DNA of 5,467 nt from JASJBU01 sp965372385 (GTDB lineage Bacteria; Pseudomonadota; Gammaproteobacteria; Chromatiales; Chromatiaceae). The notes under the pieces were generated by a model that was given only the letters and a program-made list of their open reading frames with translations, was not told the DNA's origin and made no database searches. Numbering within the stretch: position 1 is the stretch's first letter; every line of letters starts with the position of its first letter. The stretch lies in assembly GCA_965372385.1 (NCBI GenBank), contig CBDVCD010000244.1, positions 1 through 5,467 of the forward strand, in the 5' to 3' direction. Of the stretch, positions 1-5,341 are shown in pieces. Position numbers and translations under genes: made by a program.

Positions 1-152
1 CTGTGATGGCTCGAATAATGGTGATCCATCAGGAGCAAGCCGGTTATACTTAAGGGCAGCAATAAATCATGCGTATCATGTGCCTGCACAGGCGCAATCG
101 CCACACTCGCACCCAAGAGTACCGAACCTAAGATCAATGCTTTATGTTTCAT
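1..152 (-). CDS. Short exported histidine-rich protein, 3' end cut by window edge
   Basis: I do not recognise this gene. Reading leftwards from an ATG at 152, 50 codons are visible before the window ends. The first 24 residues look like a Sec signal peptide: a lysine-containing start (MKHK), a hydrophobic core (LILGSVLLGASVAIA), and a likely signal peptidase I site after PVQA. The visible mature part begins HDTHD and contains DHHYSSHH, so 6 of its first 26 residues are histidine, alternating with aspartate; a short hydrophobic stretch (residues 30-42) lies between the two clusters. This suggests a periplasmic or outer-surface protein, perhaps binding metal, but that is inference. The start is secure: a perfect AGGAGG lies 7 nt upstream. 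The gene is not coupled to the block on its right; about 300 bp of non-coding DNA separates them. It is shorter than normal ORF-calling limits here only because it is truncated by the edge. Confidence 0.72.
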   Translation of the reverse strand, partial: MKHKALILGSVLLGASVAIAPVQAHDTHDLLLPLSITGLLLMDHHYSSHH

Positions 153-159
153 TTGAAAG

Positions 160-165
160 CCTCCT
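160..165 (-). promoter_or_regulatory. Consensus ribosome binding site AGGAGG
   Basis: The plus strand reads CCTCCT, giving a full AGGAGG on the minus strand, 7 nt before the ATG at 152. This is the strongest Shine-Dalgarno in the window. It is the main support for the truncated exported-protein gene and fixes its start. Confidence 0.85.
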
Positions 166-250
166 GTTTGATTAGCTTCAGGTTAAGCTTAAAGGGGACT
201 GGCTGAATCAGAGCTGAACGGAGGGGTTGAGAGGGACTGTTTGTGTTATG

Positions 251-267
251 CAAGGAGGGAATCCTTG
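251..267. repeat. Small hairpin CAAGGA/TCCTTG
   Basis: CAAGGA and TCCTTG form a perfect 6-bp stem with a 5-nt loop (GGGAA). No T-tract follows on either strand, so it is not a standard intrinsic terminator. It sits between the inverted-repeat element and the exported-protein gene and might end transcripts from the right or affect the leader of the gene on the left. Confidence 0.35.
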
Positions 268-294
268 TAGAAAATGTGAGCTATTAATCATCCC

Positions 295-455
295 GAAAGT
301 AATTGCCTGCAGACCAAAACGACCGTCGGCGGGAGGGCCGTTCCCTTGCATCCTGCAATTACGGCATTTGTACTTCCCTGTACGGCAGAACCCGCCGTCG
401 AGCGTACAGGGAGGTATCCACAGCGTGTCGCGATGGCCTGCATGCAATTACTTTT
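295..455. repeat. Inverted-repeat-bounded element, about 161 bp, MITE- or REP-like
   Basis: The ends are inverted repeats: GAAAGTAATTGCCTGCAG at 295-312, and the reverse complement of 438-455, AAAAGTAATTGCATGCAG. They match at 16 of 18 positions. Between them lies a long hairpin (371-416), a short one (327-340: CGGC, 6-nt loop, GCCG) and a further internal copy of the tip sequence GCAATTAC (355-362). The element begins 4 nt after the stop codon of the small cysteine-cluster gene. I see no clear target-site duplication and no transposase. It could be a miniature inverted-repeat element, a dispersed palindromic repeat of the type common between gammaproteobacterial genes, or a structured RNA acting as 3' end of the operon. 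Copy number in the genome would separate these. Confidence 0.55.
371..416. repeat. Strong 14-bp stem hairpin inside the inverted-repeat element
   Basis: TACTTCCCTGTACG (371-384) pairs with CGTACAGGGAGGTA (403-416): 13 Watson-Crick pairs and one G-T, with an 18-nt loop. The central 10 bp are perfect. A competing inner pairing, ACGGC (382-386) with GCCGT (394-398), shares bases with the left arm. No U-tract follows on either strand, so this is a stable stem but not a textbook terminator. It could still protect the 3' end of the minus-strand operon transcript or limit read-through. Confidence 0.6.
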
Positions 456-459
456 GCAA

Positions 460-744
460 CTATTGATAGCTAGATTTTGTCTTGAGCAATCCGTTCTGTT
501 CAAGCACCTGGTATATTCTCTTGCTGGTCTTGGCCAGTTTTGCCAAGTCAGCAAAATTTGGCTGTTCACCGGCTGCCAGGCGGTGTTTCCATGTTTCCAA
601 CTGCTCTTCCAGAAAGGCAAGCAGTTTCACGGAACAGCCCTGGCAGGAATCGGCACAGATCTGCTCATCGGTCAGATCAAAAGGAATCGCTTCTCTGACC
701 TGAGCAATAAGTTGCCGCATGGCTGTCGTCGTATCCGGCTTCAC
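460..744 (-). CDS. Small conserved-looking protein with Cx3Cx2C cluster, coupled to WYL regulator
   Basis: No named family recognised. The product is 94 residues, acidic to neutral, with no signal peptide or membrane segment, and appears mostly helical. Its striking feature is three cysteines at 30, 34 and 37 (ICADSCQGCSVK), a Cx3Cx2C arrangement between an N-terminal helix (RQLIAQVREAI) and a second helix rich in Leu and Glu (LLAFLEEQLETW). The C-terminal part (FADLAKLAKTSKRIYQVLEQNGLL, residues 64-87, given in part) reads like another helical pair. The cluster could bind a metal or an iron-sulfur centre. The GTG start at 744 overlaps the WYL stop as GTGA, indicating translational coupling; no Shine-Dalgarno is seen. 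An in-frame ATG at 720 is the alternative start and would lose 8 residues but keep all cysteines. The stop is TAG at 460-462, 4 nt before the inverted-repeat element. Confidence 0.72.
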   Translation of the reverse strand: MKPDTTTAMRQLIAQVREAIPFDLTDEQICADSCQGCSVKLLAFLEEQLETWKHRLAAGEQPNFADLAKLAKTSKRIYQVLEQNGLLKTKSSYQ

Positions 745-1712
745 GACACAGTGTAGGCATGCAGCGCCAGTTGCAGACTTTTCTTCACAGCATTTCGTAG
801 CGATTGCGGACTGACCACTTCCACATCCGGACCATACTTGAGCAGATCCATGACCAGTTCGGCCGCATGATGGTAGGGAATCTGCAGCTCAAAACGACCA
901 TCATCCAGCCAGTGGCCGCGTTGATCCGGATGCCACTGCTCCCGGGAAACCCAACGGGCCAATTGTGGCGTAAAACGTACAACCGCCAGCTTGTCCGGCT
1001 CTCCGGAAAAAATCCCATAGGCGGATGAATAGTGGCTATCCAACTCCTGCTCCGGCACTTCGATAGCCGGTTGCGGTAACAACCGGGCACTTTGAATGGC
1101 ATCTAGCGCGAAGGTCCGCAGTGCCTTGCGCAGATGACACCAGCCATCCAGATACCAGTTGTCCCGATAGTGGGTCAGCCGCTGGGGAGAGACCTGGCGC
1201 TCACCGGTCTGATCCTGAGAACGGCTGTAATAGCTGATCTCCAGCCGCTGTCTACCTGCCACGGCGCCGGCCAACAGGGTGAAATGGGAACCTGGTGGTC
1301 GTGCCGCCGCCTGCAGTATACGAATGCGCCTTGGCAGCTCATCACCGCCTACCGGCTGCCGGTTGAGCAATTGATCGATGCGTCGGCGTAAGGGCTGCAG
1401 ATGACTGTCGAGTAATCCTGGCTGCACCTGCTCGAGCAGCTGCTGCATACTCAGCAGGGCCTGCAGTTCGGAGGCATTGAACCAGAGCCCGGGCAACTCA
1501 TACATCTCCCCCACCGCCGCTTCGTAGCGATAGCCGTTGAGCTTACGGTCGAAGACAATCGGCGCATTGAGGTAGAGACGCATCTCCTCGATGAGACGCT
1601 TGACGGTGGCGCGGGAGCACTCCAGCGCCTCTTCCAGAGACTGGCGGGAGACCGGATAACGGGCAGAACGGAGTATACGGTTGAGTTCGAAGATGCGGTC
1701 GAAACGATCCAT
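741..1712 (-). CDS. HTH-WYL domain transcriptional regulator (YafY/PafC-like)
   Basis: A cytosolic DNA-binding regulator of 323 residues, the usual length for single HTH-WYL proteins. An N-terminal winged helix-turn-helix (about residues 3-64) has a recognition helix around SRATVKRLIEEMR and a wing ending LNGYRYE. A linker helix region (80-120) follows. The WYL domain (about 145-215) has the diagnostic stretch QRLTHYRDNWYLDGWCHLR and RTFALDAIQSARLL; the W-Y-L triad is residues 186-188. The C-terminal WCX-type extension spans about 242-318. WYL domains are known to sense ligands, often nucleic acids or nucleotides, and many regulate DNA-damage or phage-defence genes; the ligand here is unknown. 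The ATG at 1712 follows rsfS by 27 nt, and that gap is a perfect hairpin that covers the weak ribosome-binding region. The stop overlaps the start of the next gene by 4 nt, so the two products are probably made together. Confidence 0.93.
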   Translation of the reverse strand: MDRFDRIFELNRILRSARYPVSRQSLEEALECSRATVKRLIEEMRLYLNAPIVFDRKLNGYRYEAAVGEMYELPGLWFNASELQALLSMQQLLEQVQPGLLDSHLQPLRRRIDQLLNRQPVGGDELPRRIRILQAAARPPGSHFTLLAGAVAGRQRLEISYYSRSQDQTGERQVSPQRLTHYRDNWYLDGWCHLRKALRTFALDAIQSARLLPQPAIEVPEQELDSHYSSAYGIFSGEPDKLAVVRFTPQLARWVSREQWHPDQRGHWLDDGRFELQIPYHHAAELVMDLLKYGPDVEVVSPQSLRNAVKKSLQLALHAYTVS

Positions 1713-1715
1713 GAT

Positions 1716-1735
1716 CAGCCTGCAGGGGCAGGCTG
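1716..1735. promoter_or_regulatory. Perfect 8-bp hairpin filling the rsfS-WYL gap
   Basis: CAGCCTGC (1716-1723) and GCAGGCTG (1728-1735) are perfect inverted repeats around a 4-nt loop. On the minus-strand transcript the hairpin starts 4 nt after the rsfS stop and ends 3 nt before the WYL ATG. No U-tract follows, so termination is unlikely; occlusion of the WYL ribosome-binding region, a processing site, or a protein-binding operator (possibly for the WYL regulator itself) are the plausible roles. Confidence 0.6.
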
Positions 1736-1739
1736 GAAA

Positions 1740-2102
1740 TCAGCCCCCCTCCTTCAGGTGCTCGCTCAGCGGCACCGGGGTATCCATCGACCAGAGCCTT
1801 TCCAAGTGGTAGAAGTCCCGCACCTTGGGCATCATCACATGCACCACTACTCCATTCAGGTCCACCAGGGCCCATTCGCCCTCCTGTAAACCTTCACTGC
1901 CCAAGGGGGTCTCTCCGGCTTGTTTGGCCTTGAAGGCGACGGTCTCTGCGATCGCCTTCACATGCCGGCCCGAGGTGCCGGAGGCCACTACCATAATATC
2001 GGTGATGCTGGTCTTGTTATGCACGTCCATCACAACGATATCTTTGGCCTTCATATCATCCAGGGTATTGATGACAAGGTCTTTAAGTGCTTCTGTCTCC
2101 AT
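1740..2102 (-). CDS. rsfS: Ribosome silencing factor RsfS (Iojap/YbeB family)
   Basis: RsfS binds ribosomal protein L14 (uL14) on the large subunit and blocks joining with the small subunit, reducing translation in stationary phase or nutrient shortage. The 120-residue product has the family core: DIVVMDVHNKTSITDIMVV at about 21-39, the ASGTSGRHVKAI segment at 40-51, and the signature EGEWALVDLNGVVVHVM with RDFYHLERLW at 75-104, where the conserved Asp, His-Val-Met and Phe-Tyr-Leu-Glu are all present. The length is close to the family norm of 105-120 with a short C-terminal tail. The ATG start is preceded by AGGA at a suitable distance. It lies 75 nt downstream of nadD, the standard neighbour. 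Its usual downstream partner rlmH is absent here. Confidence 0.96.
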   Translation of the reverse strand: METEALKDLVINTLDDMKAKDIVVMDVHNKTSITDIMVVASGTSGRHVKAIAETVAFKAKQAGETPLGSEGLQEGEWALVDLNGVVVHVMMPKVRDFYHLERLWSMDTPVPLSEHLKEGG

Positions 2103-2177
2103 CTGATCCTATGTATTAATTTTGAGCCCAATAAACGGCTGTCGACCGCTTGTGATACTGCATATGATAACTGAATA
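2103..2177 (-). other. nadD-rsfS intergenic spacer
   Basis: This 75-nt spacer, wide for this operon, is AT-rich near rsfS and supplies its AGGA ribosome binding site. A TCGACA hexamer on the minus strand resembles a -35 box, but I find no matching -10 at proper spacing, so a separate rsfS promoter is possible but not supported. No terminator is visible, so read-through from nadD is expected. Confidence 0.4.
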
Positions 2178-2822
2178 TTAGGTGAAAGACGTTATTGGGC
2201 GATAGAGGTCTTCTGCCTCGATCAGTTTCATGACAGATTCAGGCAATAGATAATGGGGGCTTTTTCCCGCTACGATGAGCGCGCGGATCTGGCTGGAGGA
2301 GATCTCCAATTGAGTCACAGGTTGAAAATAGATCTGGCCACCCGGTGCTTTCCGCAGTTCAGTGGGGGCCTGGATCTGATGGGATGCGAGCAACTTGAGC
2401 AGTGCCGGGGCGTGAATCTCCCCGTGGCCGGGGCGCTGCATCACGACCAGATGCGCCAACCTGAGTATCTGTTGCGGCCGATGCCAGCTGAGAAAATGGC
2501 AGAACGCATCGCCCCCCAGGATCAGGCAGAGCGGTCTGTCGCCCAATTCCTCACGCAACGATGCCAGGGTATCCACCATATAGGAGTCCCCCTGACGTTT
2601 CAGCTCCCGGTCATCGGCACTGAAATCAGGCTGATGACTGATCGCGGCCTGCAGCATACGCAGGCGCAGTTCGGCCGGTGCCTTTGGTTGAGGTCGGTGC
2701 ACCGCCTGATACAGCGGGATGAAACGGACCTCATTCAGGCCGACACCCTGCATCACATCCAACGCGGTACGCAGATGGCCAAAATGGATCGGATCGAAGG
2801 TGCCTCCGAGAACGCCGATCAT
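2178..2822 (-). CDS. nadD: Nicotinate-nucleotide adenylyltransferase NadD
   Basis: NadD transfers AMP from ATP to nicotinate mononucleotide, forming deamido-NAD, the next-to-last step of NAD synthesis. The 214-residue product matches the usual length (about 213 in E. coli). It has the nucleotidyltransferase signature GGTFDPIHFGH at residues 6-16, whose HxGH histidines bind the ATP phosphates; the GGDAFCHFLSWHR segment at 103-115; and the C-terminal ISSSQIR motif at 174-180 that corresponds to ISxTxIR. The frame is open upstream to 2978, but that region is proA coding sequence, and the conserved N-terminus starts at the ATG at 2822. GGAG lies about 7 nt upstream of that ATG, inside the end of proA. 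proA ends with TGA at 2826-2824, leaving 1 nt between stop and start, so translation is probably coupled. Confidence 0.96.
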   Translation of the reverse strand: MIGVLGGTFDPIHFGHLRTALDVMQGVGLNEVRFIPLYQAVHRPQPKAPAELRLRMLQAAISHQPDFSADDRELKRQGDSYMVDTLASLREELGDRPLCLILGGDAFCHFLSWHRPQQILRLAHLVVMQRPGHGEIHAPALLKLLASHQIQAPTELRKAPGGQIYFQPVTQLEISSSQIRALIVAGKSPHYLLPESVMKLIEAEDLYRPITSFT

Positions 2823-2823
2823 C

Positions 2824-4092
2824 TCAGCTCCGGATATGCCCATCCCCGAGTACGATGAATTTAACCGAGGTAAGCCCCTCCAGGCCCACCGGACCACGGG
2901 CATGGAACTTGTCAGTGGAGATGCCGATCTCGGCCCCCAGTCCATACTCGAAACCATCCGCGAATCGGGTGGAGGCATTCACCATCACTGAGCTGGAATC
3001 GACCTCCGCCAGGAAGCGCCGCGCACGGGTGTAGTTTTCGGTAATGATCGAGTCGGTATGCTGGGAGCCATGGGTATTGATGTGTTCGATCGCCTCATCC
3101 AGGTCCTTCACCACCTTGATGGAGAGGATAGGCGCCAGGTATTCGGTATCCCAATCCTCCGGGCTAGCGGCCAGGCAACCGGGCAGCAACTGCCGGGTGG
3201 TCTCGCAGCCACGTAGCTCTACCCCCTTCTCCTGGTACATCTTGCCCAACTCTGGCAGCACGTTCTCGGCAATCTCCTCGGAGACCAGCAGGGTCTCCAG
3301 GGTGTTGCAAGTGCCGTAGCGCTGGGTCTTGGCATTGAATGACACCTGCAGGGCCTTCTCCATATCCGCCTCTGCATCGATATAGATATGGCAGATACCA
3401 TCCAGGTGCTTGATCACCGGCACCCGGGCATCCCTGGAGATGCGTTTGATCAGCCCCTTGCCGCCACGGGGGATGATCACGTCGATAGACTCCGGCATCG
3501 CGATCATGCTGCCCACCGCCGCCCGGTCGGTGGTCTCGAGCACCTGCACCCCATCCGCCGGCAGACCGGCCTGCTCCAGACCGCGATGGATGCTGGCGGC
3601 GATCGCCTGATTGGAGTGAAACGCCTCGGAGCCGCCCCGCAATACAGTGGCGTTGCCCGACTTCAGGCAGAGGGCCGCTGCGTCCGCGGTGACATTCGGC
3701 CGGGACTCGTAGATGATCCCCACCACACCCAGGGGCACCCGCATGCGGCCCACCTGGATCCCGGTAGGCCGATAATTCATGTCGAAGATCTCACCGATAG
3801 GGTCGGGCAGTGTAGCGATCTGGCGCAGCCCCTCGATCATGGAGTCGATGCGTGCATCGGTCAGCTCCAGCCGATCCAGCAGGGCGGCATCCAGACCCTT
3901 GGCGGCGCCCACCTCCAGATCCTTCCCGTTCTCCAGCATCAGGAGATCACGCTGCTCCGCCAGATCATTCGCGATGGCGTTCAGGGCGGTGTTCTTTTCG
4001 CCCGTGGTGGCGGAAGCCAGGCGACGGGAAGCGGTACGGGCCTGCTGTCCCAGCTTGTTCATATAGGCGGCGATATCGGTGATTTCGGTCAT
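2824..4092 (-). CDS. proA: Gamma-glutamyl phosphate reductase (glutamate-5-semialdehyde dehydrogenase) ProA
   Basis: ProA reduces gamma-glutamyl phosphate with NADPH to glutamate-5-semialdehyde, the second step of proline synthesis, acting after ProB. The 422-residue product is close to E. coli ProA (417) and aligns end to end by motif. Present are PLGVVGIIYESRPNVTADAA (about 120-139), the IIPRGGKGLIKRI segment (206-218), KHLDGICHIYID (228-239), the catalytic cysteine in QRYGTCNTLETLLV (Cys262), and the C-terminal GLGAEIGISTDKFHARGPVG segment (384-403). The ATG at 4092 is chosen; a TTG 24 nt upstream is in frame but adds residues not expected in the family and starts almost at the presumed transcription start. 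The Shine-Dalgarno is weak (GAG-type). proA is the first gene of the minus-strand block; proB is not in the window. Confidence 0.97.
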   Translation of the reverse strand: MTEITDIAAYMNKLGQQARTASRRLASATTGEKNTALNAIANDLAEQRDLLMLENGKDLEVGAAKGLDAALLDRLELTDARIDSMIEGLRQIATLPDPIGEIFDMNYRPTGIQVGRMRVPLGVVGIIYESRPNVTADAAALCLKSGNATVLRGGSEAFHSNQAIAASIHRGLEQAGLPADGVQVLETTDRAAVGSMIAMPESIDVIIPRGGKGLIKRISRDARVPVIKHLDGICHIYIDAEADMEKALQVSFNAKTQRYGTCNTLETLLVSEEIAENVLPELGKMYQEKGVELRGCETTRQLLPGCLAASPEDWDTEYLAPILSIKVVKDLDEAIEHINTHGSQHTDSIITENYTRARRFLAEVDSSSVMVNASTRFADGFEYGLGAEIGISTDKFHARGPVGLEGLTSVKFIVLGDGHIRS

Positions 4093-4125
4093 CGGCTCAA
4101 CTCTTCGATCTGTCAAATGCTGTGG

Positions 4126-4134
4126 ATTCTACCA
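4126..4134 (-). promoter_or_regulatory. Extended -10 promoter for the proA block
   Basis: On the minus strand TGGTAGAAT matches the extended -10 pattern TGnTAnnnT, with TAGAAT one base from the sigma-70 consensus. It would start transcription near 4119, about 27 nt before the proA ATG. No -35 box stands at 17 nt; TTGAAA (4158-4153) is 21 nt away, which is too far for normal use. Extended -10 promoters often work without a -35. Confidence 0.5.
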
Positions 4135-4218
4135 GAAAGTGATCCAGCTGAATTTCAAAAAGGACTGTTCCAGGCGCAGTTCTGTAGGCCGGACTAGCCG
4201 ACATCCCCATATTTTCAT

Positions 4219-4250
4219 TGGGTTAGGCTATCGCCAGCCTATATGACCCA
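4219..4250. repeat. REP-like imperfect hairpin
   Basis: TGGGT (4219-4223) pairs with ACCCA (4246-4250), and TAGGCT (4224-4229) with AGCCTA (4236-4241), around a 6-nt loop, with a 4-nt bulge on the right arm. The plus strand reads TTGGGTTAGGCTATCG, which resembles the palindromic units scattered between genes of many proteobacteria. A GTAGGCCGGACTAGCC stretch just left (4181-4200 area) has the same flavour. Probably a decayed extragenic palindrome; genome copy number was not assessable. Confidence 0.4.
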
Positions 4251-4348
4251 GGAAATGAACTCAGCCAGACCTGAACAAATTCGCAACTTGTGTGCCGCAG
4301 ACAATGCATCCTCGGTTATTATTACCGGTTTGAAATAACTTCCATAAA

Positions 4349-5263
4349 ATGCAGATTCATACTCATATGCGCACCACCCCTGAAAACGCTAGCCGACGGG
4401 AAATCAACGGTATTTTATCTGTCTACTATGACGGTTACTGGATCAAATATTATGAACCTCCAGTAGACAGCCTTTCCGCCAAGAAAAGCCTGATCCAGTC
4501 ATTGACCCGCCGTTTGTTCAACCATATGGAACACGGCATCAATATTCCGGGAAAGCTGCTGGACGAGGTTCGCTCAGCCTATCTGACCGAAACCAATCCC
4601 AAGAAAAAACGGGTCAAGGCGGCCATGCTGGCTGGCGCCCTGTTCAATCGTGCCGCTGACATCTTCACCAATCTGGTCGAACTCGAGGCCCATGGGATAA
4701 AAATCCGTCCGGGCAACGACCTGATGCATGAGTGTGGACTGTGCCTGCAGGAGGCCCTGAAATATGGGAAACAGGTCAAGCATCGAAATGGTGATGAAGG
4801 TATCGATGAACTCTGGGGCGAGCCCTTCAAGGCCTTCACGATGTCCATGCAGGCATTCTACGAAAGCCGTTACATCAAGATCGCCATGACCATGCACGAC
4901 ATCGATAAAATCGCCAAAGAGATAGTGTCCTGTTTTGCAAAGGATCCAAGATTCGGCGGCATCGATGAACTGATCCTGGAATACGCCAAAATGGCCAGAC
5001 GCAAGTGTGAAACCCTGCGGACCGATAATGACATATTCGATATCTGGTCAAATTTTGTGGTAGCGGGAGAAGATGTCGTAGATTTTTCCCCCAAGACCAT
5101 CAACAACGCAGCCCAACAACCAAACGATGTCATAGATGGCAAGCACCTGCTCAAATGGGGTGTCAGACTGATCGGTTTCGTAACCCGTGCCCGCACCCCC
5201 ATGCCAAAGAGTACTGAAATCTACCTTGCCGAATGTGAGCGCTACAAGAACAGATCGGATTGA
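4349..5263 (+). CDS. Conserved-looking protein of unknown function, 304 residues
   Basis: I recognise no domain. Codon usage looks like the neighbouring genes and the frame is open for 304 codons, so it is very likely real. There is no signal peptide and no membrane segment; the protein is probably cytosolic. The N-terminal part (about 18-40, GILSVYYDGYWIKYYEPP) looks like a short beta hairpin, followed by long amphipathic helices (44-62, 66-80, 88-115, 124-143, 155-198, 204-222). Features to note: a basic NPKKKRVK patch (83-90), HECGLC at 128-133 with two close cysteines, MTMHDIDKIAKEIVSCF (180-196), and a DIWSNFVVAGEDVVDFSP segment (231-248). The largely helical make-up could fit a protein-protein or nucleic-acid binding scaffold, but no function can be given. 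The ATG at 4349 has no clear Shine-Dalgarno; an in-frame ATG at 4367 is equally possible. It is transcribed away from proA and stands alone. Confidence 0.85.
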   Translation: MQIHTHMRTTPENASRREINGILSVYYDGYWIKYYEPPVDSLSAKKSLIQSLTRRLFNHMEHGINIPGKLLDEVRSAYLTETNPKKKRVKAAMLAGALFNRAADIFTNLVELEAHGIKIRPGNDLMHECGLCLQEALKYGKQVKHRNGDEGIDELWGEPFKAFTMSMQAFYESRYIKIAMTMHDIDKIAKEIVSCFAKDPRFGGIDELILEYAKMARRKCETLRTDNDIFDIWSNFVVAGEDVVDFSPKTINNAAQQPNDVIDGKHLLKWGVRLIGFVTRARTPMPKSTEIYLAECERYKNRSD

Positions 5264-5265
5264 AA

Positions 5266-5297
5266 GGGCCTGTAGCCCAGTTCACCATTTAGCTGGG
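5266..5297 (+). promoter_or_regulatory. Two mutually exclusive hairpins after the 304-residue gene
   Basis: GGGC (5266-5269) can pair with GCCC (5275-5278); CCCAG (5276-5280) can instead pair with CTGGG (5293-5297). They share CCC, so only one forms at a time. They start within 5 nt of the stop codon and precede the terminator-like hairpin. Stems are short (4-5 bp), so functional meaning is uncertain. Confidence 0.3.
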
Positions 5298-5323
5298 AGG
5301 GAAATAGCAAAGTATTTCCTTTA
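5298..5323 (+). terminator. Terminator-like hairpin after the 304-residue gene
   Basis: AGGGAAATA (5298-5306) pairs with TATTTCCTT (5313-5321), 8 Watson-Crick pairs plus one G-T, loop GCAAAG, followed by only a short run of T. The stem is AT-rich and the T-tract is short, so it would be a weak intrinsic terminator or a 3'-end stabiliser. Confidence 0.45.
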
Positions 5324-5341
5324 GAGTTGCATCCACTCCGT

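Larger units (their letters stand above)
153..459. other. Gene-free stretch of about 300 bp
   Basis: No convincing gene lies here. Several frames on both strands stay open by chance across 208-447, but they have no ribosome binding site and overlap an inverted-repeat element. The stretch holds a small palindrome TTAAGCTTAA (183-192), a 6-bp hairpin (251-267) and the inverted-repeat element at 295-455. I searched the minus strand upstream of the gene starting at 152 for a sigma-70 promoter and found no convincing -35/-10 pair. Confidence 0.7.
4093..4348. other. Divergent intergenic region between proA and the plus-strand gene
   Basis: This 256-bp region separates proA (leftward) from the 304-residue gene (rightward). 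It holds the proA extended -10 promoter near 4130 and an imperfect hairpin at 4219-4250. For the rightward gene I see only a weak TATTAT (4317-4322) without a matching -35. A 31-codon open frame (4243-4338) exists but has no ribosome binding site. Confidence 0.6.

Noticed and set aside
295..455. CRISPR or integron attachment site
   Set aside because: There is only one pair of inverted arms, no regular direct repeats with spacers, and no cas or integrase gene nearby.
208..620. Cysteine-rich open frames on the minus strand (208-447, 288-620) and overlapping plus-strand frames (227-756)
   Set aside because: They cross the inverted-repeat element or lie antisense to the coupled small gene, lack ribosome binding sites, and several frames are open at once, which points to composition and not coding.
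630..657. Cx3Cx2C cluster as a radical SAM signature
   Set aside because: The cysteine spacing matches, but the protein has only 94 residues and no room for the partial TIM barrel or the SAM-binding motifs.
2253..2858. 201-codon plus-strand open frame antisense to nadD
   Set aside because: The minus frame carries all the NadD motifs; the plus frame has no recognisable domain or start signal.
2823..2978. N-terminal extension of the nadD frame by 52 residues
   Set aside because: It lies wholly within proA coding sequence, and the conserved NadD N-terminus begins at the ATG at 2822 with a GGAG site ahead of it.
4093..4116. Upstream TTG start for proA
   Set aside because: A TTG start adding 8 residues is less likely than the ATG at 4092, and it would sit only a few nt from the predicted transcription start.
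4111..4116. TTGACA on the minus strand, a perfect -35 hexamer
   Set aside because: No -10 follows at 16-18 nt; that position falls at the proA start codon, so it cannot drive proA.
3388..4197. 269-codon plus-strand open frame antisense to proA
   Set aside because: It mirrors the highly supported proA frame, has low-complexity His/Asp/Arg content typical of antisense shadows, and has no ribosome binding site.
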